NCBI RefSeq assembly: GCF_019396345.1
Contig: NZ_JAHKRM010000030.1
Location: 1 to 64,000 of the forward strand
Source of the DNA: Nonomuraea guangzhouensis
GTDB lineage: Bacteria > Actinomycetota > Actinomycetes > Streptosporangiales > Streptosporangiaceae
Length of the DNA: 64,000 bases
Direction: 5' to 3'
A program made the position numbers and the translations under genes. The notes under the pieces were generated by a model. That model did no database searches, was not told the DNA's origin, and saw only the letters and a program-made list of their open reading frames with translations. Positions 25,930 through 33,794 of this stretch are shown one piece after another (position 1 is the stretch's first letter; each line of letters starts with the position of its first letter).

Positions 25930-26820
25930 TCAGAGCGTGCACGGCAGGACGGGGCGGCCTGGCACGCCGGGGTCGGCCGCGAAGAGTGCGCCCGCGTCCG
26001 GCTGTTCCGTCCGGTCGACGTTGAGGGCCGAGGTGGTGATGAACAGCCGGTCGAGGTTCTCGCCGCCGAAGGTGACCGCGGTGACCTTGCGTACCGGAAG
26101 GCGGATGACGGCGTCGAGACGGCCTTCCGGGCTGTAGCGGTGCACCGCGGCGCCTCCCCACAGAGCCACCCACACACCGCCCTCGGCGTCGACCGTGAGC
26201 CCGTCGGGAGCGCCGTCGGCCGGGTCCACGACCGCGAACGGCCGGCGTCCGGTCAGCCCTTGCTCGCGGTCGTAGTCCAGGACGTCGACCCGGCCGGTGG
26301 CCGTGTCGGCGTAGTAGGCGAGGTCACCGCCGGGGCTGAAGTCCAGGCCGTTGGAGATCGTGACCTCCGGCAGCACCACGCGCAGCCCGCCGCCGGGCTC
26401 GGCCACGTACAGCGAGCCGCGGCCGGGTGTCTCGTCGTAGGCCATGCTGCCGATGTAGAAGCGGCCGTCGGGGTCGCAGCCGCCGTCGTTCATCCGTACC
26501 GACGAATCGCTCCACGCCTCGCCCAGCGAGCGCAGCGGGGCGTCCAGCTCGTCGGCGTCGGACAGCAGCAGCTCCCGCTCCGTCGCGACCACGTAACCTT
26601 CGCACACGTACTGGCCGGACACCGAGCCCGCGGCGCGCGGGCGGATGGCCGCCGCGACCGCGCCGACGTGGCGGCGGCGGACCGTGCCGTCCGGGCCGAG
26701 CGCCAGCACGTCACCGGCCAGCATGTCGACGAACCGGAGCCCGCCCCAGCTTTCGCACCATACGGGGCCTTCCCCGTGCTCGGCGACGGGTGCGGTCACG
26801 GTGTACGCGGCTATGGTCAT
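25930..26820 (-). CDS. SMP-30/gluconolactonase/LRE family protein
   Basis: 296 residues; ATG preceded by GAGGAG at 6 bases. A six-bladed propeller of the SMP-30 family: metal ligand Glu17 in GEGPVW, SVRMNDGGCDPDGRFYIGSM, the Asn of TISNGLDFSPGG, and the Asp of PDGLTVDAEGGVW. These provide the family's divalent-metal site, which hydrolyses sugar lactones (family knowledge). The natural lactone is unknown. It is followed upstream on the same strand by an MBL-fold gene with a 39-base gap, so the two may form an operon. Confidence 0.88.
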   Translation of the reverse strand: MTIAAYTVTAPVAEHGEGPVWCESWGGLRFVDMLAGDVLALGPDGTVRRRHVGAVAAAIRPRAAGSVSGQYVCEGYVVATERELLLSDADELDAPLRSLGEAWSDSSVRMNDGGCDPDGRFYIGSMAYDETPGRGSLYVAEPGGGLRVVLPEVTISNGLDFSPGGDLAYYADTATGRVDVLDYDREQGLTGRRPFAVVDPADGAPDGLTVDAEGGVWVALWGGAAVHRYSPEGRLDAVIRLPVRKVTAVTFGGENLDRLFITTSALNVDRTEQPDAGALFAADPGVPGRPVLPCTL

Positions 26821-26859
26821 GCCGTTCTCCTCACTGGGCTCGGACCTCCCTATTGTCGA

Positions 26860-27639
26860 TCACGAGCTGCTGACGCCCGGGTAGGTCCATCGGTGTCCGG
26901 TCGGCAGGTTCACCACCTCGGGCCCCTCCTCGCGGGCGTCCGCCAGGGACTTGGCCTCGATTCCGGTGCCGTTGCGGCGGATGACGCGGGCGAGCAGGTC
27001 GTCGTCGCCGTGGGCGTCGTGCACGGGGACGAGCACCCGGGCCCCCAGGGCGCTGCTCCCGGCGACGGCCTGCTCGGGACCCATGACGATCGGCGGCCCG
27101 GCGAACGCCCGCAGCCCGTTGACCGGCAGCAGCGCCAGGTCGACCGGCGGGTGTTCGGCGCGGTACCGCTCCAGGAGGGACACGTCGCGGATCTCGCCGC
27201 CGAAGAAGACCCGGATCCCGCCGGCGCTGAGCACATACGCGTTGTGGCGCCACAGAAGGGTGCGCCCCGCGGGCGTCGCCTCGATCGAGAGCTCCTCAGT
27301 GGGGTGGCCGGTCTGTCCCCATTCGAGGTGTTCCACCTGCCGGAAGCCGAGGTTCCGCGCCTGGCGGGCCATCCGGGGGCTGCTCACGAAGACGGGGGTG
27401 ACGTCCTTGCGGGGGAACGTCCGCAGCGCGCGCAGGTCCCAGTGGTTGGGGTAGGAGTGGCTGGCGACGATGGCGTCCAACTGTGGCAGCTCGCCGACGG
27501 TCATGCCGAGCGGTTCGCCCCGGTGCAGATGCCAGCGTTCGGTGAAGAACGGGTCGGTGAGTACGGCATGGCCGTTGATCTCCAGGAGTACGCACGAGTT
27601 GGCCACGCGTGTCACGGCCAGGGTGGCTTGGTTGCTCAT
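26860..27639 (-). CDS. Metallo-beta-lactamase-fold protein with altered metal motif
   Basis: 259 residues. Fold and order resemble UlaG/RomA-type MBL proteins: ANSCVLLEINGHAVLTDPFF at the N-terminus, a strand then SHSYPNHWDL at 60-69, LWRHNAYVL, and VFFGGEIRD for the buried acidic residue; VPVHDAHGDDD lies near the end. The usual HxHxDH is replaced by H61-S-Y-P-N-H66, so two metal ligands (the second His and the Asp) are substituted. It could bind one metal or none. It is divergent from a MerR regulator 27 bases away, which probably controls it. Confidence 0.75.
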   Translation of the reverse strand: MSNQATLAVTRVANSCVLLEINGHAVLTDPFFTERWHLHRGEPLGMTVGELPQLDAIVASHSYPNHWDLRALRTFPRKDVTPVFVSSPRMARQARNLGFRQVEHLEWGQTGHPTEELSIEATPAGRTLLWRHNAYVLSAGGIRVFFGGEIRDVSLLERYRAEHPPVDLALLPVNGLRAFAGPPIVMGPEQAVAGSSALGARVLVPVHDAHGDDDLLARVIRRNGTGIEAKSLADAREEGPEVVNLPTGHRWTYPGVSSS

Positions 27640-27666
27640 GCGGCCACGATGAAGGTTAATGTGCGC

Positions 27667-28053
27667 ATGAAGTCAAGCATGACCATCGGCGAGCTGGCCG
27701 CCCGGTTCGAGCTGCCCACGCACGTCCTGCGGCACTGGGAGAGCGCCGGGCTGCTGGCTCCGGCCAGGCACGAGAGCGGCCACCGCCGCTACGGCCCGGC
27801 CGACCTGCGACGGGTGGCGATGATCTTGATGGGCAAGGAGGCCGGGCTGGGGCTCCGCGCGTTGCGCGAGGTGCTCGCCGGGCCCGATCCGATGGAGCAT
27901 GCCGACCTCCTCAGGGAACATGTGGCCGTGCTCGAGCAGCGCATCGCGCGGGCGCGGGCGGCGAAGGAGCTGGTCGAGCACGCGCTGGAGTGTCCGCTGA
28001 GCTTCGACGAATGCCCGCACGCCCGCGAGCAGATCGAGTCCCGCATCCCCTAG
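27667..28053 (+). CDS. MerR-family transcriptional regulator
   Basis: 128 residues from ATG 27667; in-frame ATGs at 27649 and 27679 are alternatives and none has a strong ribosome binding site. MerR HTH: MTIGELAARFELPTHVLRHW, then ESAGLLAPARHESGHRRYGP, followed by a dimerisation coiled coil (LREHVAVLEQRIARARAAKE). The C-terminal CPLSFDECPHAREQI has two Cys that could bind metal or sense redox state. It is divergent from the MBL gene. TTGACT on the minus strand (27672-27677) is a possible -35 of the shared promoter. Confidence 0.85.
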   Translation: MKSSMTIGELAARFELPTHVLRHWESAGLLAPARHESGHRRYGPADLRRVAMILMGKEAGLGLRALREVLAGPDPMEHADLLREHVAVLEQRIARARAAKELVEHALECPLSFDECPHAREQIESRIP

Positions 28054-28079
28054 CCCTCTACGAGACGACCGCCAGGTGG

Positions 28080-28718
28080 TCAATCCCGGCAGGTGTCGAG
28101 CATCTCGATCAGTGCGGCCTTCTCCTCCTTCGTGATGCGCAGCGCGTAGTGGCTCTTGACGGTGATCCACGACCGGGCGTACGTGCACCAGTAGCCGGCG
28201 AGCGGCGGGCGCCAGGTGACCGGGGTCCGGCCGCCCTTGGCGATGTTGGCGGTGGCGCTGACGGTGATCAGTTCGGGGCGGGTCAGGTCGTTGGCGAAGG
28301 CCTGGCGGCGGGCGTCGCTCCAGGTGTTCGCCCCCGAACGCCAGGCGTTGGCCAGGGGGACGAGGTGGTCGACGTCGATCTCGGCCTCGCTGGTGAGCAC
28401 CTTGCCGTCGTACTGGCTGTACCAGGTGCCGGCGACGACCCGGCAGGACGCGTCCCGCTCGACGGACTCGCCATCACGCTTCAGGACGATCTCCCGGGTG
28501 TCGCACATGCCCCGCTTCGGGGCCCATTCGGGCATGAAGCGGTCGTGGCTGTAGCCGTCGAGCGTGCCCCGCTCGGCGACGGTCAGCCAGTCGAGTGCCG
28601 TACGGGCGCCGTCTTCCGACATCGGAGGAGGTAGCGCGGCCGCGGAGGCGCTGAACGACGGGACAAGCAGGAGAAGCGTGAGAAGTGGGACCACGAACCG
28701 CCCTGCGAAGATGGTCAT
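28080..28718 (-). CDS. Secreted HNH endonuclease family protein
   Basis: 212 residues with a signal peptide (residues 1-27). The nuclease core EIDVDHLVPLANAWRSGA (about 114-131), followed by W, and then a KGGRTPVTWRPP segment, matches the GmrSD/DUF1524-like HNH family of secreted actinobacterial nucleases. His118 with Asp117 is the likely catalytic pair. Four Cys may form two disulfides. Likely role: extracellular DNA degradation or nutrient release. It converges on the MerR gene with a gap of 26 bases. Confidence 0.85.
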   Translation of the reverse strand: MTIFAGRFVVPLLTLLLLVPSFSASAAALPPPMSEDGARTALDWLTVAERGTLDGYSHDRFMPEWAPKRGMCDTREIVLKRDGESVERDASCRVVAGTWYSQYDGKVLTSEAEIDVDHLVPLANAWRSGANTWSDARRQAFANDLTRPELITVSATANIAKGGRTPVTWRPPLAGYWCTYARSWITVKSHYALRITKEEKAALIEMLDTCRD

Positions 28719-28756
28719 GGATCAGCAGTAACAGCCATCGCCGATCATGTCACGAG

Positions 28757-28832
28757 AAGTAATTGAGATGGCACCTAAAGTGACTCCATCAAGTGATTGA
28801 CGGAGCGGCTCGGCCGAACTAGGTTCGCTCAC
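28757..28832 (+). promoter_or_regulatory. Leaderless-type promoter and direct repeats before the TetR operon
   Basis: TTGACG (28797-28802), a 17-base spacer and TAGGTT (28820-28825) form a good promoter whose start point would fall on the ATG at 28833, so the transcript is probably leaderless. AAGTAATTGA (28757-28766) and AAGTGATTGA (28791-28800) are near-identical direct repeats. The second overlaps the -35 element, which suits repressor binding by the TetR protein. Confidence 0.5.
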
Positions 28833-29456
28833 ATGACAGAGAACGGCCAGGTCGCCGTGATCTTGAAGGTCGCGACGCAGCTCTTCGCGGCGCTCGGCTA
28901 CGACGGCACCTCCACCAGGCAGATCGCCGACGCAGCGGGCCTGAACATCGCCACTGTCAACTACCACGTGGGCGGCAAGCGGGAGCTCTATCTCGCCGTG
29001 ATGGAGCGCGCCCACCAGGCCGAACGCGCGGCCCTCGAAGGAGCGCTGGCCCGTCTGCCGGGCGACGACCCGGTCACCGGGATCCACCGGCTGATCGACG
29101 ACTACGTCGACTTCTGCGTGTCCCACCCCGAGGTGCCGGCGCTGTGGATGCACCGCTGGCTCTCCGACGCCAGCGACCTCACCGAGCTGGAACGCCAGTA
29201 CGTCCAGCCGCTGATGGCCATGGTGACCGACGCGCTGCGTCCCGCGGTCGAGGCCGGGGTGATCGACGACGCGATCGACCTGGAGTACACCATGTGGTCG
29301 GTGATCTGGTGCGTGCACGGGTTCGCCAAGGGCGGCGTGCTGGACGAGGAGGGCCACCGCAGGGGCGGCGGCGACCGGGTGGCGCTGCGGCGCTTCCGCG
29401 CCCACCTGCACCTGACGCTGCACCGCGCGCTCGCGCTCCCCGGCGACGTCCCGTGA
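28833..29456 (+). CDS. TetR-family transcriptional regulator
   Basis: 207 residues from ATG 28833, chosen over TTG 28797, which lies inside the promoter. N-terminal TetR HTH: ALGYDGTSTRQIADAAGLNI, then ATVNYHVGGKRELYLAVM. The C-terminal half is a ligand-binding domain with HRLIDDYVDFCVSHPEVPAL. Its stop overlaps the MFS start (GTGA), so it is the first gene of a TetR-MFS-decarboxylase operon and probably autoregulates it through the AAGTRATTGA repeats. Confidence 0.88.
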   Translation: MTENGQVAVILKVATQLFAALGYDGTSTRQIADAAGLNIATVNYHVGGKRELYLAVMERAHQAERAALEGALARLPGDDPVTGIHRLIDDYVDFCVSHPEVPALWMHRWLSDASDLTELERQYVQPLMAMVTDALRPAVEAGVIDDAIDLEYTMWSVIWCVHGFAKGGVLDEEGHRRGGGDRVALRRFRAHLHLTLHRALALPGDVP

Positions 29457-30787
29457 CCACCGCGCCGGCGAGTGAGCGGCTCGCCCGGAGGCGGTTACTC
29501 GGTTACGGCGCGGGCTCCGTGGGCACGGGGGTGTTCTCGGCCGTTCCGGGGCTGCTGCTGCTCTACTACCTGACCGACATGCTGGGCGTGCCGGCCGCCG
29601 CCGCGGGTGCCGTGCTGGTCGCGCCGAAGATCTGGGACGTGCTGCTCAACCCGCTCGTCGGCGCCGCCAGTGACCGCGAGGCCGTACGGACCGGCCGGCG
29701 GACGCGGCTGCTGCTGACCGGGGCGGCCGCGCTGCCTGTGGCGTTCGCGTCGATGTTCGCCGTACCGGACGCGGCGCCCGGCGCGCTCTGGGCGGGGGCG
29801 GCGTTCCTGGTGGCCGCGACCGCGTTCGCCTGCTTCCAGGTGCCGTACGTGGCGCTGCCCGCCGAGATGTCGGCGAGCCGGGCCGAGCGGACCAGGATCA
29901 TGTCGTGGCGGGTCGTCTGCCTGACCGTCGGCATCCTGGTCGCGGGCGGGCTGGCCCCCGCCGTGGTGGACCTGGCCGGTGGCGGCCGGCCCGGCTACGC
30001 GGTCATGGGCGTCACGATCGGCGCGGTCATGGCCGCCGCGCTGGTCACCGCGACGCTGGCCACCCGCTGGGTGACCTCGCGGCCGGGTCCGCGGCAGCTC
30101 GGCCCGGTGGCCGCGTTCCGCATGGCGCGGGGCAACGCGCCGTTCTTCGCGCTGCTGGCGGCGTTCGTCACGCAGGCGCTCGGGGTCGCGGTGATGCTGG
30201 CGGGCGCGCCGTACGTGGCCTCCTACCGGCTCGGCGACTACGGCCTGACCTCGGTGATGTTCGTCTGCCTTGTCGCTCCGAGCATGCCGGCCGTACCCCT
30301 GTGGGCGCGGCTGGCCCGTACCCACGGGCCCGTGCACTGCTACCTGGCCGCGACGCTGGGCTTCGGGCTCGCGGCGCTGGCGCTCGTCCCGGCGATCGCC
30401 GCGCGGTCCTTGGTGGCGACGCTGGCGCTGACCGCGCTGGCCGGGGCCTGTTACGCGGGGCTGCAACTGCTGCCGCTGTCGCTGCTGCCCGACACCGTGC
30501 ACGCCGACACTGCCCGTACGGGGCACGCGCAGGCGGGCGCGTTCACCGGACTGTGGACGGCGGGCGAGACGGCCGGGCTGGCGCTCGGTCCGGGTCTGTT
30601 CGCGCTGGTGCTGGCGGTGTCGGGGTTCGTGTCCGCGCCGGTCGAGGCGCCTGTCGCGCAGCCGCCCGCCGCCCTGACCGGACTGCTGGCGGGCTTCACC
30701 GCGCTGCCCGCCGCGCTCATGCTGCTCAGCCTGCCGTTCGTCATCCGGTACGGCCGGGCCGCCCTGAACCACGAGGAGAACGCGTGA
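29453..30787 (+). CDS. MFS transporter (GPH/MFS_2-like)
   Basis: 444 residues from GTG 29453, overlapping the TetR stop. About 12 hydrophobic helices; GYGAGSVGTGVFSAVPGLLL at the start and WDVLLNPLVGAASDR after helix 2 match the conserved loop of sugar:cation symporters of the MFS_2/GPH group (family knowledge). The loop FACFQVPYVALPAEMS resembles the corresponding helix 4 region. The substrate is unknown; as partner of a PLP decarboxylase it could carry the amino substrate or amine product, or a lipid-derived compound. It is translationally coupled on both sides. Confidence 0.82.
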   Translation: MTTAPASERLARRRLLGYGAGSVGTGVFSAVPGLLLLYYLTDMLGVPAAAAGAVLVAPKIWDVLLNPLVGAASDREAVRTGRRTRLLLTGAAALPVAFASMFAVPDAAPGALWAGAAFLVAATAFACFQVPYVALPAEMSASRAERTRIMSWRVVCLTVGILVAGGLAPAVVDLAGGGRPGYAVMGVTIGAVMAAALVTATLATRWVTSRPGPRQLGPVAAFRMARGNAPFFALLAAFVTQALGVAVMLAGAPYVASYRLGDYGLTSVMFVCLVAPSMPAVPLWARLARTHGPVHCYLAATLGFGLAALALVPAIAARSLVATLALTALAGACYAGLQLLPLSLLPDTVHADTARTGHAQAGAFTGLWTAGETAGLALGPGLFALVLAVSGFVSAPVEAPVAQPPAALTGLLAGFTALPAALMLLSLPFVIRYGRAALNHEENA

Positions 30788-32208
30788 ACCTGCCCGACAC
30801 CGGGAGGACCACCGAGGATCTGCTGGCCGAGCTGGCCAGACTCAAGGAGCGCGACCTGCCGGTCAGGGGCGGCCAGGTGACCGCCTACGTCTACGACACC
30901 GGGCGCGAGGAGGTGCACGAGGCGGCGGCCCGCGCCTACGCGGAGATGCTGGAGGTCAACTGCCTCGACCCGACGGCGTTCCCCAGCGTGGTGGAGATGG
31001 AGAAGCAGGTCGTCGGTGCCGTCGCCGACCTGCTGGGCGGCGGCCACGGCATCTTCACCAGCGGCGGCACCGAGTCGATCATGCTGGCGGTGAAGGCCGC
31101 CCGTGACGCGGCCGGGCGGGCCCAGCCCAATCTGGTGCTTCCCGTCACCGCCCATCCGGCCTTCCACAAGGCGGCGCACTACCTCGGTCTCGAGGTCCGG
31201 CCGGTGCCGGTCGATCCGGCCACGTTCAAGGCCGACGCGCGGACCGTGGCGGCGGCCATGGACGATGACACCGTCCTGGTCGTCGCCTCGGCGCCGTCGT
31301 ACCCGCAGGGCGTGATCGACCCGATCGGGGAGATCGCCGCCGTGGCCGCCGCCGCGGGCGTCCGCTGCCATGTGGACGCGTGCGTGGGCGGGTGGCTGCT
31401 GCCGTGGCTGCGGGCGGCGGGCGCGGAGATCCCGGCGTTCGACCTGTCGGTGCCGGGGGTCACGTCGCTCTCCTGTGACCTGCACAAGTTCGGCTACGCG
31501 CCGAAGGGGGCCTCGGTCGTGCTGTTCGCCGACCCGGCGATGCGCCGCGCGGCGTACTTCGCCTCGGGCGCCTGGCCCGGGTACACGGTCATCAACGCCA
31601 CCGTGCAGAGCTCCAGGTCGGCGGGCTCGCTCGGCGGCGCGTGGGCCACGCTCCAGGCCCTGGGCCGGGACGGCTACCTGGCGCTGGGCCGGGCCACGCT
31701 GGAGGCGACGGCCAGATTACGCGCGGGCATCGCGGCGGTCCCGGGCCTGCGGGTGCTGGGTGAGCCGGAGACCTCGCTGGTGGCGTTCACGTCGTCGGAA
31801 CTCGACGTGTTCGTCCTGGCCGACGAGGCCCGGCGGCGCGGCTGGTTCCTCCAGCCGCAACTGTCCTACGCCGGCATCCCGGCCAACCTGCACATCACGG
31901 TCACCGGGGTGACACTCTCGGGGATCGAGGCGCTGCTGAAGGTCATCGGAGAGTCGGCGGCGGCCGCCCGGGTACGCGGCCCCGCCGTACTCCCCGACGG
32001 GCTGGTCGACCTGGTCGTGAACCTGGATCTGGCGGAACTGGACGACGCCGCCTTCGCCGAGCTGGCCGCGGCGGTCGGGGTGGACCTGCGACCGGGCGCG
32101 GGCCAGCCGGAGATGGCGCTGGTCAACGCGGTCCTGGACGCGCTGCCCGCGGCCACGCGGGAGGCGGTGCTGGTGCGCTTCCTGTCGGTGATCTACAGGT
32201 CAACTTGA
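30784..32208 (+). CDS. PLP-dependent decarboxylase/aldolase of the sphingosine-phosphate-lyase-like group II family
   Basis: 474 residues from GTG 30784 (GAGGAG upstream; GTGA overlap with the MFS stop). PLP signature: IFTSGGTESIMLAVKAARD (about 90-108), Asp198 in HVDAC, and Lys235 in SCDLHKFGYAPKG, the expected Schiff-base lysine. The sequence order fits sphingosine-1-phosphate lyase and related group II decarboxylases. The substrate may be a phosphorylated amino alcohol or an amino acid. The C-terminal 90 residues are an extra helical segment. A TnpB element starts at the base after its stop codon. This is the last gene of the TetR-MFS operon. Confidence 0.8.
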   Translation: MNLPDTGRTTEDLLAELARLKERDLPVRGGQVTAYVYDTGREEVHEAAARAYAEMLEVNCLDPTAFPSVVEMEKQVVGAVADLLGGGHGIFTSGGTESIMLAVKAARDAAGRAQPNLVLPVTAHPAFHKAAHYLGLEVRPVPVDPATFKADARTVAAAMDDDTVLVVASAPSYPQGVIDPIGEIAAVAAAAGVRCHVDACVGGWLLPWLRAAGAEIPAFDLSVPGVTSLSCDLHKFGYAPKGASVVLFADPAMRRAAYFASGAWPGYTVINATVQSSRSAGSLGGAWATLQALGRDGYLALGRATLEATARLRAGIAAVPGLRVLGEPETSLVAFTSSELDVFVLADEARRRGWFLQPQLSYAGIPANLHITVTGVTLSGIEALLKVIGESAAAARVRGPAVLPDGLVDLVVNLDLAELDDAAFAELAAAVGVDLRPGAGQPEMALVNAVLDALPAATREAVLVRFLSVIYRST

Positions 32209-32300
32209 CCCGGCCCTGAAGGACCGGGCTTGGAGGTAGGGCACCACTGGCTGTGGTGTGGCCTCCTCCGTCCAGACCACCTAGGGGGTGGCCGGGACGC
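32209..32300 (-). ncRNA. Predicted omega (reRNA) guide scaffold at the tnpB 3' end
   Basis: TnpB nucleases use an RNA from the 3' end of tnpB through the right end of the element (established for IS200/IS605). Here the minus strand past the tnpB stop has two stems: CACCAC/GTGGTG (32242-32258) and a terminal CCCGG/CCGGG hairpin (32209-32227). The guide would be read from the flanking decarboxylase 3' end. The boundaries are approximate and the RNA may start inside tnpB. Confidence 0.45.
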
Positions 32301-33441
32301 GTGACTCACGCCCCGCATTCCACGCAGCCTCGCCGCGTGCGGCGATGTTGCGGGAGGCATTCCGGTCGGCGTGGGCAACAACCCCGCAGTTCCGGCAGAT
32401 GAACAGGGCCTGGTCGACCCGGTTGTTCTTGTCGATGTGATGGCAGTCGGCGCATTCCTGGCTGGTGTAGGCCGGATCGACATACACCAGCGGAACACCC
32501 GCCCGCCGCGCCTTGTAGGCGAGGAAGGTCCCGAGCTGGCGGAAAGCCCAGGAATGGAACGTGACCCGTTGGGGCTTACGGAGCCGTACCCTGTCCCGAA
32601 TTCCGCCCAGGTCTTCCAAAGCGATACCAGAACAGGTGCGTGCAGCCTCGGTCACGATCTTCTTGGAGATGATGTGGTTGACGTTCGCGGCGTGCCGCGA
32701 CTCTGTGCGTCGGCGGTGCTTGAGCCGTCGTCTGGCGGACTTGGTGGCTTTGGCCTGGAGTTTGCGGCGAAGCTCGAGCTGCCGCTTGCGGTGCCGGTTC
32801 AGGCCGCGTCCATTGAACCGGGTCATACCGTCCACGGTGGCGATGTTGACAATGCCCAGATCCACGCCGAGCCAGCCGCCGGGCTGCTCGTTGAGCGGGA
32901 CTTCCGGCACCTCACAGACGGCGATCAGGTAGAACACGCCGTCGCGTTCGACCAGATCGGACTCACCCCTGCGGTGCTGGCGCAGCGTCTTGAGCGCATC
33001 GGCGGAACAGGCGAAGCGGACGTTCTTGATACGCCCGGCGGTGGTCCAGATACTGACCGTCTGAGCGTCGTACTGCCAGCTCAGACACCGATCGTCAAAC
33101 GGGTGCGCCGCCTCAGGGCGGAAGCTGATCGGCTTGGACTCGGCTGTGGTCCGGCGCTGGGAGCCCTTCTTGCCGAGGTTGCCGGCACGCAGGTTCGCCT
33201 GCAACGTGGTGTAGGCGTCGCGGACCTTCTTGATGGTGTGCTGAGCGGCCTGCGCCCCCAACCCCCGCCGCTTCAACTCGGCGTAGGTGTGCTTGCGCAG
33301 CGCATACTCACGCGGCACGCCATGCTCGAACGCCACGGCCGACACCCAGTTCGCGGCGTCGTTGACCGCCCGCAGCGTCGCCGACAGCGCGGCGGCCTGA
33401 TCGGCCTGCGGCATCAGCTTCACCCGCACGACGACCTTCAC
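32281..33441 (-). CDS. tnpB: TnpB RNA-guided endonuclease (OrfB, IS200/IS605)
   Basis: 386 residues. RuvC-like catalytic residues are all present: Asp in WLGVDLGIVNIA, Glu in GIALEDLGGI, and Asp in VVAHADRNASRNIA. The zinc ribbon CADCHH...CRNCG (about 330-355) is intact. The N-terminal OrfB_IS605 helix-turn-helix region (MKVVVRVKLMPQADQAAAL) and a basic bridge (RKRQLELRRKLQAKA) are visible. Length is normal for the family, so the nuclease looks functional. It may act as a homing-type nuclease that protects or copies the element. Confidence 0.9.
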   Translation of the reverse strand: MKVVVRVKLMPQADQAAALSATLRAVNDAANWVSAVAFEHGVPREYALRKHTYAELKRRGLGAQAAQHTIKKVRDAYTTLQANLRAGNLGKKGSQRRTTAESKPISFRPEAAHPFDDRCLSWQYDAQTVSIWTTAGRIKNVRFACSADALKTLRQHRRGESDLVERDGVFYLIAVCEVPEVPLNEQPGGWLGVDLGIVNIATVDGMTRFNGRGLNRHRKRQLELRRKLQAKATKSARRRLKHRRRTESRHAANVNHIISKKIVTEAARTCSGIALEDLGGIRDRVRLRKPQRVTFHSWAFRQLGTFLAYKARRAGVPLVYVDPAYTSQECADCHHIDKNNRVDQALFICRNCGVVAHADRNASRNIAARGEAAWNAGRESRVPATP

Positions 33442-33524
33442 AGAGAAGATCGTAGCGTTTACCCTCCGTCACCACGCCGCGAACCCCGACATTCGCGGGG
33501 CCCTGCGGTCATCCCACCCTTCAC

Positions 33525-33640
33525 ATGCACGTGGTCTGCACACCCCAGTACCGGCGCGGACCGTTCACGGACGACATCCTCCTGCGGCGAATCACCACCG
33601 TCCGTCATCAAGCACTACATCGAGAACCACAAATGCCCAG
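33525..33640 (+). pseudogene. IS200-type tnpA remnant
   Basis: The plus strand begins MHVVCTPQYRRGPFTDDILL, close to the H-x-V..T-x-YRR..F start of IS200 Y1 transposases. After about 25 residues it jumps, in another frame, to SVIKHYIENHKCP, like the C-terminal YI-x-NQ end. The middle, with the HUH motif and catalytic Tyr, is deleted. It is divergent from tnpB, as in the intact family. Confidence 0.6.
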
Positions 33641-33714
33641 GCTGGGCTGCTCCCCCAAAGTTGCTGTCACCGCACCGCTCGGCCCTTGGCGGGCCTCCCG
33701 CGCTGCCGTTTCCT

Positions 33715-33740
33715 CCCGGGCGTGAACGTGAACGCCCGGG
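33715..33740. terminator. Perfect 9-bp hairpin after the NRPS operon
   Basis: CCCGGGCGT (33715-33723) and ACGCCCGGG (33732-33740) with an 8-base loop, 55 bases past the NRPS stop. It is probably the operon terminator; it may alternatively be an end hairpin of the IS605-type element. Confidence 0.5.
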
Positions 33741-33794
33741 GTTCCACGACAGATCGCGCTGATGCGCGTTGAGCCGCACCTGTGGCTCGGTGAG

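Larger units (their letters stand above)
32209..33740. mobile_element. IS200/IS605-type element: intact tnpB, degenerate divergent tnpA
   Basis: tnpB (minus strand) and a fragment of tnpA (plus strand) are arranged head to head, as in IS605-group elements. The right end carries a subterminal hairpin (32209-32227) immediately after the decarboxylase stop. The left boundary is uncertain and is placed at the 33715-33740 hairpin. With tnpA broken, the element cannot mobilise itself. Confidence 0.65.

Noticed and set aside
28797..28832. TTG start for the TetR gene
   Set aside because: The TTG is part of a well-placed -35 hexamer, and the ATG at 28833 begins the usual TetR N-terminus.
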